Source: Mesorhabditis belari (lineage: Eukaryota; Nematoda; Chromadorea; Rhabditida; Rhabditidae). Taken from it: a stretch of 64,000 bases of DNA. A program made the position numbers and the translations under genes. The stretch lies in the NCBI GenBank assembly GCA_958450365.1, contig CAUEEP010000925.1, positions 992,001-1,056,000 on the forward strand, given 5' to 3'. Shown one piece after another: positions 9,415 through 19,260 of the stretch (within the stretch, counting starts at the first letter, position 1; the number at the start of each line of letters is the position of its first letter). A model generated the notes under the pieces. The model was not told where the DNA came from. It worked only from the letters and a program-made list of their open reading frames with translations, and did not search any database.

Positions 9415-10213
9415 AGGGTGGTCCAAAATTATAGCAACTCGGTATTTGCTGGAACCAGCCAATTGCAATTTAAAAATAATTAAATCACTGATAAAATAAC
9501 AATCTTTATGCATTTTCCAACAAAAAATCAATTAAGCTCAAAATGGAAGCCTTGAGCAACGTTAATGCAGACCTTGGGTCGTTTTGGGAACGCATGGACC
9601 GTGGCGACCAGGTAGACTGTATCCAACTCATCCCAGGCTCTCAACAACGACTTCTTCAAGGAATTGATGCTTTTATGCGGCTTCGAGCAAGTTTTTGCCT
9701 GCAAAACGCACCAGAATGAGTAAGGGGTTGAGATCAAGGGGGTTGAGATCAAGGGGGTTGAGATCAAGGGGGTTGAGATCAAGATAGTTTGGTGGCCACT
9801 CGGAAAACTTGATAAATCCAAGGAGATTGTTCTCGCATCGATTCTGAACTTTACGAGCTCTGTGCGCAGGTGCACCGTCCTGCTGAAATACCCAATGGTG
9901 TGCCCCAAAGTGAAAATTTGCCCATGGAAGTAAATCGTTTTTGAGAACATTCAAATACACGTCCTGACTGATCTTAACACCAGCATCCACGAAAACAAGT
10001 GCCATTTTTCCATCTGTTGTCACAGCTGCAAAAACCATAACCGATTGTGGATGAGAAACTCGCTGAATTCGAGAATTCGGCTTAATCCTCGAATATATGC
10101 GATTATTCTGCTTATTAAGATACTCTTCAACAATAAATATCTTTTGATCACTGAACACGACACGAAGATGCCGGTTGTTTCCGAAACGTCTCAGCAGGGT
10201 CTTTGAGCGTGAG
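9415..10213 (-). mobile_element. mariner-like element remnant, transposase broken
   Basis: The end at 9415 starts CAGGGTGGTCCAAAATTATA, a mariner-type terminal sequence. Minus-strand coding from about 10206 gives LRVVFSDQKIF (first catalytic Asp), VFQQDGAPAHRA (second Asp) and WPPNYLDLNPLD (third motif region). A second frame then carries the C-terminal part ending VCINVAQGFHFELN with a stop at 9528. The third motif is amplified by a 15-bp tandem repeat (see 9726-9784), after which the frame slips. The 5' part of the element is missing: at about 10213 it abuts F-box-like sequence, so it is either 5'-truncated or joined by recombination. Confidence 0.8.
9726..9784 (-). repeat. 15-bp minisatellite inside the transposase
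   Basis: GGTTGAGATCAAGGG is repeated about four times head to tail, encoding DLNPL repeats on the minus strand. It expands the region next to the third catalytic motif of the mariner transposase. Confidence 0.85.
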
Positions 10214-10620
10214 CATTTTGCAATTATGAAGGCTTCTATTTGATCAAAGACCAGATAAGTTGTTGATGTACCTCTTCCTGTAAATAGGAAAAGATCAATA
10301 ATGCTCAGTCGGTGACTTCGGCTTTTAAATTCTCCAAACAATTGCTGAAATGGTTCCCATAGATCTCAACTTCCAACTCGTCGACTTGTTTCAAATTATC
10401 GAAGACCCTCTTGAGTGCCGAAAGTTCGTCCCCATCGAAGGCGTCATACTTCTTATCTGAAATCAACAAAACCGAACATCGTTAAACCTGTGACAAGAGA
10501 AGACCATTATGTGACAAGAGGCCGAAACGAAGAGGAGTTGATTCAGGAAATTTCATGATCGAGACCAGATCGGAGTAGACATATGGGGGTAGACCAGATC
10601 GGAGTCGATATAGATCCATA
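10214..10620 (-). pseudogene. F-box-like gene fragment, duplicate of 11190-11570
   Basis: This stretch repeats the middle part of the neighbouring minus-strand gene (11190-11570), including the unusual AGACCAGATCGGAGTCGATA segment found only in these two places. It joins the mariner remnant on one side and the degenerate downstream exon of the 10695-11870 gene on the other. It is therefore a local duplication, with no start or stop of its own. Confidence 0.65.
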
Positions 10621-10694
10621 TACATAGACTAAATAAGTCCTTGCATAAAAGTAATCTGAAAAAATACAAAGTATTGAGGCACCAACAAAAAAAG

Positions 10695-11870
10695 TTAGAA
10701 TTGAACCGATGAAACATATTTGGCGAAGAAAAAGGCACGGTGGTGCACAACATAAATACAGTCACGCCGCTCGTCGATTCTCTTCCAATAGCAATCAATT
10801 GCATCCCTATTCAGGCAATCGTCAAAATCAGAACGATAACAACCCCCATGCATAAACCTGTGTTTTCTCAGCGTTTCCATCATTGTATCCCTGATGAAAG
10901 TCCTGATGTGCGGTTCGTTGACCTGACGAATTTCAGGAAAGTTCTTGATCAAATTCTTAATTTCAACTGTCATTTCATCACGCACGAAACAAGCGGCTTC
11001 TTCATTTTCACTCGGGATTCCGGAATTCAGAACCAACTCAATTGTCGATTTCACTTTTCCGCGATGGACCTTAGTCACAAATAACTCAAGTTGAGTCTTC
11101 GAAAGTGCTGAATGACCTGTTGGAGAAAAATAATAATCACGATAAAGATCCACTGAGATCATTTTGCAATTTTGAACGCTTCCATTGATCAAAGACCATA
11201 TAAGTTGTTGAGGTATCTCTTGTTCATGTATATAGGAAAAGATCAATAATGCTCGATCGGTGACTTCGGCTTTAAAATTCTCCAAACAATTGTTGAAATG
11301 GGGCCCATAGATCACAACTTCCAACTCGTCGACTTGTTTCAAATTATCCAAGACCCTCTTGAGTGCCGAAAGTTCTTCCCCATCGAAGGCGTCATACTTT
11401 TTATCTGAAATGCACAAAACCGAACATCGTTCAACCTGTGACAAGAGAAGACCATTATGTGACAAGAGGCCGAAACGAAGAGGAGTTGATTCAGGAAATT
11501 TCATGATCGAGACCAGATCGGAGTAGACATATGGGGTAGACCAGATCGGAGTCGATATAGATCCAAATAAACATCTCTTTCTTTTGTTTCGATGTGAATA
11601 TAATGAATTTGTTTTCCAAAAATCCGTGCTGGTTTTTGAATAAAAAGCTCGTTTTTCTATTTCGATGTGAATCGAATGGATTTGTTTTCCAAAAATTCGG
11701 GCTGGTTTCCGGAGAAGAATCCATCGGAATCTTCTGTCAACTTTCATCAATTCCATGTGTGCTTTGAAATAAGAATGCATAACATTCTCTGAATCATCCA
11801 GCTGAAGAAAGATACATTCAAAGAAGCGTTCAATTGCATAAGAATCACTGCTAGACATTGATAGAAACAA
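10695..11870 (-). CDS. Divergent F-box-like family member with replaced N-terminus
   Basis: An open 391-residue frame. From ELMKVDRRFRWILLRKPARI onward it follows the family to the C-terminal cassette (RIDERRDCIYVVHHRAFFFA then KYVSSVQF). The F-box-like segment is absent, and residues 1-38 (MFLSMSSSDSYAIERFFECI onward) have no family counterpart. The family start at 11938-11940 is still preceded by TTTTCAGGCAGA, but its frame stops after 13 codons. A partial tandem duplication of about 90 bases near 11600-11700 inserts a novel Lys/Arg-rich stretch. The Arg-Ser tail is almost absent. It may be expressed from the ATG at 11870 or be a decaying copy that happens to stay open. Confidence 0.5.
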   Translation of the reverse strand: MFLSMSSSDSYAIERFFECIFLQLDDSENVMHSYFKAHMELMKVDRRFRWILLRKPARIFGKQIHSIHIEIEKRAFYSKTSTDFWKTNSLYSHRNKRKRCLFGSISTPIWSTPYVYSDLVSIMKFPESTPLRFGLLSHNGLLLSQVERCSVLCISDKKYDAFDGEELSALKRVLDNLKQVDELEVVIYGPHFNNCLENFKAEVTDRALLIFSYIHEQEIPQQLIWSLINGSVQNCKMISVDLYRDYYFSPTGHSALSKTQLELFVTKVHRGKVKSTIELVLNSGIPSENEEAACFVRDEMTVEIKNLIKNFPEIRQVNEPHIRTFIRDTMMETLRKHRFMHGGCYRSDFDDCLNRDAIDCYWKRIDERRDCIYVVHHRAFFFAKYVSSVQF

Positions 11871-12150
11871 TCAAATCACCCGCAAGAAACCACCCAGACT
11901 ATTGCTGGGTGATGGGCATTGAGAACAGAATTTTCACCATTCTGCCTGAAAATTGAAAAATTGGAAAAGAACAATCAGTAAATATATGGCAGAAAAGTTG
12001 GCTACAAAACAAAAACAATCAACAAGGTGGGGACAAATGCTGGTTTTTAGCTAAAGTTTGATAAAATCTTTGATTTCTCTAAAACTTGTTATGATCTTTA
12101 GTGCATAAAAAACAATAATCCAAGTTTTACATCTAAAAAGAGCATTCTGT
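11871..12150 (-). promoter_or_regulatory. Upstream block of the 10695-11870 locus
   Basis: The family upstream block in reverse orientation, with the TTTTCAGGCAGA acceptor at about 11941-11952. Between the acceptor and the open frame lies about 70 bases of unrelated sequence containing a short hairpin (ACCCAGACTATTGCTGGGT). Confidence 0.45.
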
Positions 12151-12783
12151 AGACCGTAATTGACAAGCTCATAAAAATATCTTTCGACTTCTGACTTGGC
12201 AAGCAAACTCAACGACATGAGTCCCTTAATGAAGATCTTCGTAGTGGAGTCTTTAAAAAAGATCGTTATTTTATGCTTTAAACATGTTCAACCGAACTGA
12301 TGTTAAGCTTTTTTTTTAATTGAGCACTCAAAGAAGATATATTTTTGGTTCTGATCAAAAGTAGGTTCTAATTTTTGAGGCAATTAAACTTTGAGCATTT
12401 CTCCAACTTCATCGAGCAGCCATTCGTGAATGCGTCCGAAGACTCTAAAGACTCAAAAACACTCAAAAAGCCAATTGACCTGCATGGCATCAAAAAGGAG
12501 TGGTCTGGCCAGAAACAGAATCAGTGTTTGAGTCTTCGTGGAAGGTTTATTCAGATTTCTTTGACTGAAACTTTAAAATTCTAGGATCCAACGTTCATTG
12601 ATGGTTTATTTGACCCCCCACCAGGTCCTTCAATTTCAGCAGCTCCTTCCTCGAATTCTTCTTTAAAAGTAAATGAATGTGAACAATTTTTTCCACGATA
12701 ACGATCAACGCTCACGATTTGGAGAACCGTATTTGGTCAGGGTGCACGTGGAAAGATGTGACCAATAATAAAAATATAATAAA
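12151..12783. other. Unassigned sequence with one exon-like stretch
   Basis: On the minus strand, 12275-12150 is open and reads TKIFIKGLMSLSLLAKSEVE followed by RYFYELVNYGLQN. It looks protein-like and might be a transposase scrap, but it was not identified. The rest shows nothing recognisable. Confidence 0.2.
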
Positions 12784-13008
12784 CTATAAAATGTTATAAA
12801 CGAAGCTAATTGTCGTATTTTCCTTGACGCAATTTTGTACAAACCCTGCTTTCTTGAGTTTTAAGGTGTAACCGTATTTGCCAAATTCGAATTTTAAATG
12901 ACAGCCTAGTGGGTTACGGTGCCAATTGATGGGATAAAGAGGAGATTTTACGCTAGGGAAATCATTCTTCTCTTCTTCCCCAAAGTTATTGGTGATCTTC
13001 TCTGCCAT
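12784..13008 (-). CDS. Small ORF head-to-head with F-box-like gene 2
   Basis: A 74-residue open frame transcribed away from the gene at 13376. The first 43 residues (MAEKITNNFGEEEKNDFPSV, then PLYPINWHRNPLGCHLKFEF) recur as intact or decayed copies at the same head-to-head position beside most family members (24693, 27333, 37340, 50515, 55820 and 60319 regions). The tail differs here: KKAGFVQNCVKENTTISF matches sequence also present in the IFT80 intron at 32225-32280 and at 57950-58010. No domain is recognised. It may be a small gene or the 5' exon of a longer one. Confidence 0.35.
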   Translation of the reverse strand: MAEKITNNFGEEEKNDFPSVKSPLYPINWHRNPLGCHLKFEFGKYGYTLKLKKAGFVQNCVKENTTISFVYNIL

Positions 13009-13029
13009 ATTTTGAGCTTTTTGAGCTTT

Positions 13030-13375
13030 CCCTTGTTAGAATAGACTTTAATTTCTTTTTAAACGCATATCTTACTAGTTTTAAGCATTTTTTTGATGAC
13101 AAATGGCCTATTTTTGGTCTACGACACACTTTTGCTTAAAAAGAGCGACTGTTGAAATCTTTTGAGTCAATTTTAGCTCCTTTAAGATGTAAAACTTTGA
13201 TTATTGTTGTTTATGCACTAAAGATCATCACAAGTTTTAGAGAAATCAAAGATTTTATCCAACTTTAGCTCAAAAACCCACATTTGTCCCCACCTTGTCG
13301 ATTTTTGTTTTGTAGCAACTTTTCTGCCATATTGCAACTGATTGTTCTTTTCCAATTTTTCAATTTTCAGACAGA
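13030..13375 (+). promoter_or_regulatory. Upstream block of F-box-like gene 2
   Basis: The family upstream block, ending in TTTTCAGACAGA directly before the ATG. It lies between the divergent small ORF and the gene, so it would serve as a bidirectional promoter if both are expressed. Confidence 0.5.
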
Positions 13376-14725
13376 ATGGCGGAACTTTCAGTCGAGATGC
13401 CCAATCTTCTCAGATTCCCGATGGAAAAACTCTGCTACGATCTGATTTTGGAAGTAATCGATAAATTGGAGCCTAGAGATGTGCCCGAATTGATGAAAGT
13501 TGACAGAAGGTTTCGATGGATTCTTCTCCAGAAACCAGCACGGATTTTTGGAAAACAAATCCATTTGATCAGCGTCCAGATGGATGATCGAGATGAAAGT
13601 CATGATGATGGGCGCAAACGCTACCAAGATTTGGTCTTTATCATGAAATTCGCTGAATCAAAGCCTCTTACATTTTCTTTCTTCTCACATAAAGTCCTTC
13701 TCTTGTCACAGATTGAACGATGTTCGGTTTTGGACATTTCAGAAGCTGGATGGGGATTCATTGATGGGAAGAAACTTTCGGCACTCAAGAAGGTCGTCGC
13801 CAATTTGAAACAAGTCGACGAGTTGGCAGTTAATATCTGGGAGAACAATTTAAACGATTCTTCTTTTTGTTTGTGGGATTCAAAAGCTGAAGTCACCGGT
13901 CGAGCATCATTGTGGTTTTTCCATTTACAGGGAGAGACACATCAACAACTTATGTCGTCTTTGATCAATGGAAGCCTTCAAAATTGCAAAATGATCTCAG
14001 TGGATCTTTATCGTGATCCTGATTTTTATCCAAGAGTTTATTCGGCACTTTCGAAGACTCAACTTGAGTTATTTGTGACTGAGGTTTATTTACTAAATGT
14101 CAAATCGACAATTGAGTTGATTCTGAATTCCGGAATTCCGAGTGAAAATGAAGAAGCCGCTTGTTTCGTGCAATGCCGGAGAATGGCATTTGAAATTAAC
14201 AATTTGATCAAGAACTTTCCTGAAATTCGTCAGGTCAACGAACCAAACAAGACTTTCATCAGGGATACAATGATGGAAACGCTGAGAAAACACAGGTTTA
14301 TGGATCGGGGTTGTGATCTTTCTCGTTCTAGGTCTCCTGATTCTCTTCATTCTATGAATCATAATCCAAGGCAAAGAGGGGTTGAGCATTATGAATCTCT
14401 TTCTGATTCTGATGATTCTCGTTCTGATGCTGATCATTCTCTTCATTCTATGGATCGTAGTCCAATGAAGAGAGGGGTTGAGCATTATGAATCTCTTTCT
14501 AATTCTGATAATTATCTTTCTGTTTCGGATGATTGTGATTCTGATTCTGATGATTCTCTTCATTCTATGGATCCTAGTCCAATCAAGATTATGGCTGGGT
14601 TTTATCTTTCTCTTGATGGTCCATTTGTTTGCTATTTGAAAAGAATCGACGAGACGCGTGACTGTATTTATGTTGTGAACGATGACTTTTTCTTCGCCAA
14701 ATATGTTTCATCGGTTCAATTCTAA
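13376..14725 (+). CDS. F-box-like protein with Arg-Ser/Ser-Asp tail (gene 2)
   Basis: An intact 449-residue frame. The start is fixed by the adjoining TTTTCAG acceptor and the MAELSVEMPNLLRFPMEKLC motif. The F-box-like segment spans about residues 8-50, and the conserved middle region spans about 55-305. A tail at about 310-415 is rich in Ser, Asp and Arg, built from repeats such as SDSDDSRSDADHSLHSMDRS and PMKRGVEHYESLSNSD. The last 35 residues are the family cassette (CYLKRIDETRDCIYVVNDDF, FFAKYVSSVQF). By analogy to F-box proteins it could recruit substrates to a Cullin-1 ligase. The tail resembles SR-type, kinase-regulated low-complexity sequence. Both roles are inferred. It is among the most divergent intact members in this window, which argues that the frame has been kept by selection. 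Confidence 0.75.
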   Translation: MAELSVEMPNLLRFPMEKLCYDLILEVIDKLEPRDVPELMKVDRRFRWILLQKPARIFGKQIHLISVQMDDRDESHDDGRKRYQDLVFIMKFAESKPLTFSFFSHKVLLLSQIERCSVLDISEAGWGFIDGKKLSALKKVVANLKQVDELAVNIWENNLNDSSFCLWDSKAEVTGRASLWFFHLQGETHQQLMSSLINGSLQNCKMISVDLYRDPDFYPRVYSALSKTQLELFVTEVYLLNVKSTIELILNSGIPSENEEAACFVQCRRMAFEINNLIKNFPEIRQVNEPNKTFIRDTMMETLRKHRFMDRGCDLSRSRSPDSLHSMNHNPRQRGVEHYESLSDSDDSRSDADHSLHSMDRSPMKRGVEHYESLSNSDNYLSVSDDCDSDSDDSLHSMDPSPIKIMAGFYLSLDGPFVCYLKRIDETRDCIYVVNDDFFFAKYVSSVQF

Positions 14726-14945
14726 CTTTTTTTGTTGGTGCCTCAATACTTTGTATTTTTTCAGATTTCTATTATGATTTCTAATGTTCCTGCCGAAATT
14801 TGAATTTTTGAGTACGAGATTTTGTTTGGTGACGTTTTATCGTGATATGTGAGTACTATTTTGTGATTTTTTTTTCACTTTTTACTCTGTCTATGCATAA
14901 ATAAATACTTGGTTCAATCAATAAAATGAAATGGAACGGCTTGAA
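14726..14945 (+). promoter_or_regulatory. 3' region of gene 2
   Basis: A shortened version of the family downstream block with an AATAAA-type signal near 14922 (CAATCAATAAAATG). Part of the degenerate exon is deleted compared with other members. Confidence 0.4.
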
Positions 14946-15039
14946 TGGAGGAAAAGTCGTGAGTGCAGCTGAACGTTGTGACGTTGGAAAGGGTGATGAA
15001 GCAGAGAAAAAGAACATTTAGTTATTGCATCTTTACCAT

Positions 15040-15190
15040 ATTCAATGGACATTATAAGTATTTCAAGAAATAAATTTCTCAATAATAATTTCTAAAAATA
15101 AGATTAAACCTTGAAAACATAAAGTAATCAAATTTATGCCTGATTTTTGATTGTTACAGTGAAAAAATGAACGGAAACATACAAAATCGT
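15040..15190 (-). repeat. Dispersed repeat, copies at 19765-19880, 30710-30790, 40700-40800, 49950-50000
   Basis: Reverse-orientation copy of a sequence containing TTTTTTCACTGTAACAATCA and AAAATCAGGCATAAATT. It appears at several junctions in this window, which suggests a mobile or recombination-prone unit. No coding content was seen. Confidence 0.5.
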
Positions 15191-15199
15191 TAAATTTAC

Positions 15200-15530
15200 A
15201 ATTAGCCAAAATGACACATTTCAGATTGTTTTAGGTTGAACCGAGACCGAAACAACGTTTGGTTCAAAGGGAAATTCTGGCTTATATCTGATAAGAGTTG
15301 CTGTCTTACTTCTTGCTTCCAATAATCAATATTCACTGATGCTCGATCGATGACTTCAGCTTCGAAATTCTCCAAATACTCGTTGAATTTGTTTCCATAG
15401 ATCCTGACATCCAACTGGTGGACTCAATCTGGCGAAGATCTTCTTGAGTTCCGAAAGTCGAAGGCGAAAGCTCCTTCTCAAGATGAATGTCGTCACATCC
15501 AACCTGTGAAAGAGTCAACTTTTCAAATAT
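15200..15530 (-). pseudogene. Divergent F-box-like subfamily fragment
   Basis: On the minus strand, LEKELS and a shifted frame DVRIYGNKFNEYLENFEAEV, IDRASVNIDY resemble the family middle region (LSALKKAFANLKQVDELEV, IYGDNFNDFLWNLKAEVTD). It represents a second subfamily, with further fragments at 34940-35110, 45120-45290, 62612-62870 and 63590-63912. The two parts lie in different frames and there are no flanking exons. It is a relic. Confidence 0.55.
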
Positions 15531-15579
15531 TTTTCAAACTGAACATCTTTCCACTGGTGCCAAGAGAAGAACATTGAAA

Positions 15580-15830
15580 GAGGTTGAACAGAGGTTGATT
15601 TATGAAATTTGGGAAAAATTTAGGCAACTCAGAAAGCACGCACAAGTACTATCGACCGAGAGATATGAGGCGACCATCGAAAAACTCAAGTAATTGGCTG
15701 ATGAAACTGAGAAGAAAAAGCGAACAACGGAAGAAGTCAATTGGGAAGTCAGAAGAAGAGGTCTCGTTTCGGCCAATGTTCATCGGTGGCCCAATCGTTG
15801 GCACAACCATTGTTCCATCATAAATTTTGG
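15580..15830 (+). repeat. Exon-like scrap shared with 4990-5115 and 4061-4110
   Basis: Open stretch YEIWEKFRQLRKHAQVLSTE followed by a Lys-rich frame. The first part matches 4990-5115 and the end (reverse of MVVPPIGPPMNIG) matches 4061-4110. The same two pieces therefore co-occur in two places, consistent with a duplicated and decayed gene. No product is recognised. Confidence 0.3.
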
Positions 15831-16152
15831 TTTGAATACTGATTGAACATAATATTCTGAGCTTTTTTGTTATTTTATTTTTCTGATAATTAAGCATGGT
15901 GAATCGATAGCAATTTTCAAGATCTTCAAGTGAGTTTGACGAGTTTAAATTAGAGTCACTTTAAGTTAAGTAACAGTTTCTTTGAGTTACTTAAGTCTAT
16001 ATTTTTGACAATGCTAATAATTCTCTGTAATTTCTGAACTAACGCAAAAAAGCAGCAAAATTGCCTGAATTACGGAAGAAGATTTATGTGATTTGTTGTT
16101 AAACTTTTCATTAAATTACTTGAAAAACTTTTACCTAACATCATCGGTTAAA
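15831..16152. other. Intergenic, no gene recognised
   Basis: AT-rich, with no frame, repeat or regulatory motif that I can support. Confidence 0.25.
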
Positions 16153-16252
16153 AACCCAACGTTTTTTTTTTGTTTATCTATAACGACGCCTCTATATAAC
16201 GTCAGTCTGGTCCCGGTCCCGAGGGGTGTCACTATAGAGAGGTTTGACTGTA
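16153..16252 (-). mobile_element. pogo/Tigger-type terminal fragment
   Basis: Read from the right, the sequence begins TA-CAGTCAAACCTCTCTAT and continues AGTGACACCCCTCGGGACC. A CAGTC start next to TA, followed by CTCTATA-type sequence, is typical of pogo/Tigger family ends. Only one end is visible and no transposase is present. Confidence 0.45.
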
Positions 16253-16291
16253 CAAAAATATGTATTAGAGAAAAATTTGAATAGAAAATGA

Positions 16292-16600
16292 TGCCCACAT
16301 ACGCAATGTTGGTGGACCCGGCTCACCGGCGGACGGCCCACTCAAAAAAAGAGCAAAATAAGCCAAGTGAATGAGCGGCTAATACACCTCTACTACACTG
16401 TATTAGGTTAATACGGTGGTGATGAAGCCGAGCCCAGATTCTCTGACTTTTTACGCACAAGGAGTGATTTTTTTCAAATTGCTTTTTTCTCACCTTGCTG
16501 CATTGACAGTTTTTAAAAAGCTTTAAAAGAAAGTTCGATGAGATTCGGTCGAAAGCAAATTTGCGTCCTACCGCTTCATCTTTCCTTATTTTTGTTCGCA
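16292..16600 (-). repeat. Inverted copy of the 3100-3430 repeat
   Basis: It matches 3112-3425 in reverse orientation over about 300 bases, including the CACCTCTACTACACTGTATT core. Confidence 0.55.
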
Positions 16601-16639
16601 AATTTGCGGTTTCATCGACACAAAAATGGGGTGTAATTG

Positions 16640-16920
16640 ATGAGTGAAAACGTTGAAAATGTCCGAGAAATTGCTGAATCCGAGAAATTGCTTTTGCTGA
16701 ATCCCTATCTGTTTCTGGGGATTCCCGTTCTGATTCTGATGATTCTCCTCATTCTTTGGATCGTAGTCCAGTCAAGAGAGCGTTTGATGGTTGTCATCGT
16801 GCTTCTGTTGATGGCTCTTTTGATTGCTATTTGAAAGGAATCGACGAGAAGCGTGATTGTATTTATTTTGTGAACGATGACTTTTTCTTCGCCAAATATG
16901 TTGCATCGATTCAATTCTAA
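16640..16920 (+). pseudogene. F-box-like gene, 3' fragment only
   Basis: From about 16690 the family frame reads SLSVSGDSRSDSDDSPHSLD, then the cassette CYLKGIDEKRDCIYFVNDDF and FFAKYVASIQF, ending in TAA at 16918-16920. The F-box-like and middle regions are missing. The overlapping hydrophobic frame at 16637-16834 is a +1 reading of the Ser-Asp repeats and is not a gene. The downstream flank is the usual family block. Confidence 0.7.
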
Positions 16921-17279
16921 CTTTGTTTTTTGGTGCTCCAATACTTTGTATTTCAGATGACTTTTATGGCAGCACTTATTTAGTCTATGGGTGCCATATT
17001 TAGTCTATGGGTACTTCCTCTTTTTTGCCAAAAAAGTGCCTGTCGAAATTTGAAGTTTTGAGTACGAGATTTTGTTTGGTGATATTTTATTGTGATATGT
17101 GAGTACCATTTTGTGGTTTTTTTTCACCTTTAACTCTGTCTATGCATAAATAAATACTTGGTTCAATCAATAAAGTCAAATGTAATAGCGTTCGACTTCA
17201 ACGCTACATGTATTTATTGAAGAGTTTGGCTTGGTTCTAAGCTTTCTATGAAGCGCCAATGGCCTTGTGATACATTTTT

Positions 17280-17740
17280 GATCGAATTCATCTCCGCTGA
17301 ACATACGTGAAAAGAGGAGATCTCAGAATTGAGCTGAAATATTGTTTACCATCTCTTCGCGCCGGATTACCGCTTCACTCTTGCCGCCTTTTGTTCCATT
17401 GTTTTGATAAAATTAAAATTATCTTATTACTTTTACTTTGCACGCTTGCAACTTTTGACAGAGTGCTCATCAGCAGATTCGGAATCAGCGTGAAATTCCG
17501 CGTCGAATGGTAGAGGGCTCCTATCATTCGGCCACCACGCCCGGTTGGCATTCCCTTGTTAATCTTTTTACTTTTGCCTAATAATTAGACACGGATTCGG
17601 GTTGGTTTGCATTGAACGGAAAAGTAGCTTTTGACTAGGTTCAATTCACAACTCCCCAAAAATGACGGTTTTAGGTTAAACCGAAACTGAAACAACTTTT
17701 GTTTCAAAGGGAAATTCTGTGTTAATGCGCGCTGTAAGTA
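17280..17740 (+). repeat. Dispersed block R (reference copy)
   Basis: An ordered set of segments that recurs downstream of family members: GAGGAGATCTCAGAATTGAG, TTTTGCCGCCTTTTGTTCC-like, AGTGCTCATCAGCAGATTCG, GCGTGAAATTCCGCGTCGAA, GTTGGCATTCCCTTGTTAAT and GTTTTAGGTTAAACCGAAAC. Fuller copies lie at 29470-29930, 39490-39940 and 63270-63690, and in reverse at 26700-27000, 35130-35520 and 45310-45700. The last segment equals the 3' end of the divergent-subfamily fragments. No continuous frame is conserved across copies. Confidence 0.55.
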
Positions 17741-18180
17741 CCAGTTTTATCTTTCAGCTGTGGCTTCGGTTTCCAGCTCAGAGTGTATCTGTATCCTTTG
17801 ACTAGCTACCGATTTTTCTTACGAAAATTTTCATTATCAGTTGTTGTTTTGTTGCTGAATTTCTCATTGCCATTCGTTATCATTTTATTTCCGGGAGAAG
17901 AAAGAAAGGGTCCTCAAAAAAGTAGAAGAAAAAACGAAAAAGGCATCAAATTAGTCATCAAATTGGATGTGTTTACCATCTCTTAGCGTTCCGCTTCATT
18001 CCTTTTGCCTTTTGTTCCATTGTTTTGATCTAAGTGCACACCCAACGAACCACTCATATTTCGACATCAGTACGTTTCTGCGCGCTTAGGTATCAAATTA
18101 AAGTAGAGAGGATGGGTGATTTTTTGAGATAGAACACATATTTTTATCATTAACCAGTGCTTAGCAAAAGCCATTTCCTA
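17741..18180 (+). repeat. Duplicated non-coding segment (related to 29930-30470)
   Basis: TTTGACTAGCTACC, CAGTTGTTGTTTT and GTATCAAATTAAAGTAG segments recur in order at 29930-30470 and 39940-40470. The last of these also occurs in reverse at 32600-32640, 42655-42790 and 58170-58205. No gene was recognised. Confidence 0.4.
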
Positions 18181-18910
18181 TTAAGCACCAACCCTTCTGT
18201 CAGAATCAAGGACAGAGCTTTACTTCGTTTCCTAAAATGTACCCAAAAAGTACTGTACTCAGACTATCTTCTGTACTGCATGTCAAGCAAGACTTCAGTA
18301 CTAACTTTGTAGCTTTGAGTACCTGGTACCCCAAGATATCTAGCCACAAGTTCAAAATCCAATGTCAATTTAATGCCTTGTCTAGCTATAAGCACTTCAA
18401 ATCGCCAAATGACTGTCATTCTCCTCAAATTTGTTTGTCGCCCTAGCTTGAGGCCCTTTGTTGTGGTCTTTTTATCGAAACAGTGAAACAAAAGACAAAA
18501 AGAGTGAAGCCATAATGCGACACCAAGAGCGCGTGGTCCGCTCTGGAGATAGCCATGATAGGATCAGCTCAAAATGGGCGCCGAGTAGTCGTTACAGTCG
18601 AAAACCAAATTGCCATAATTGTGCTCAACCCTGTATACAAATTACTGTATGAAATCAAGAAATTTCGACCTAAAGAAACACATTCACTTGTTTACTCATT
18701 TTTATTCATCATTTAATCCAAGTCGCAAACGCGTAAATAGTCAGTCTCTCCCACTTCCGACGGGAGAGTTCTCTGGTTAGCGTCGTTTACGGCCAGACTC
18801 AGAGAGATCTCTTACATTTCTCCAACTAGTCTTAAGCCAACCAATCTCATCTTCTCTACCCTATACAGGAATTATTATCATTGAACTTCATTGGTAAAAA
18901 GGTTAACAAG
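18181..18910. other. Mixed repeat fragments
   Basis: 18237-18330 resembles 31050-31110 and 33300-33390 (pieces of a hAT-like or related element). 18440-18530 resembles block R in reverse. The remainder up to 18910 shows nothing recognisable. Confidence 0.3.
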
Positions 18911-19218
18911 GGAATGGTCCACACTAAACTCGTCGGCGCAAGTGGGCGGAGCTTCTAAATTGACCAAAACAAGCCGATAACAATGATTTTCTTGCAAAAT
19001 TGCAAAGTTTATATCTTTGGGTTTCCCAATAAAATCGTTTCGAAATTATTTTATCACCGCGAACTCAGCCCCGACACGCCTGCGTCTCCACTCCATTCCA
19101 TATCAGGAACTGGTTTGACAGGAGCAAAATATTTTTTACGGCATTCGACCTCCCAGGTTTGATAGGTGTTTGCATCCGATGGGCCTGTAAAAATATGGAG
19201 TTTAGTGTGGACCATTCC
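18911..19218 (+). mobile_element. MITE with 21-bp perfect terminal inverted repeats
   Basis: A 308-bp unit bounded by GGAATGGTCCACACTAAACT(C) and its exact reverse complement at 19198-19218. It has no coding capacity. A second copy in opposite orientation lies at 20028-20310. The flanks do not show an obvious target duplication. Family assignment is not possible from this alone. Confidence 0.75.
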
Positions 19219-19260
19219 TGAAAAAACTAGAGTAAAGTTTCAAAATCGCAATTACTTTAG

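Noticed and set aside
9673..10341. A 222-residue minus-strand frame that looks like a complete transposase with an extended N-terminus.
   Set aside because: The first 40 or so residues are an out-of-frame reading of F-box-like sequence joined to the mariner remnant, and the C-terminal part lies in another frame.
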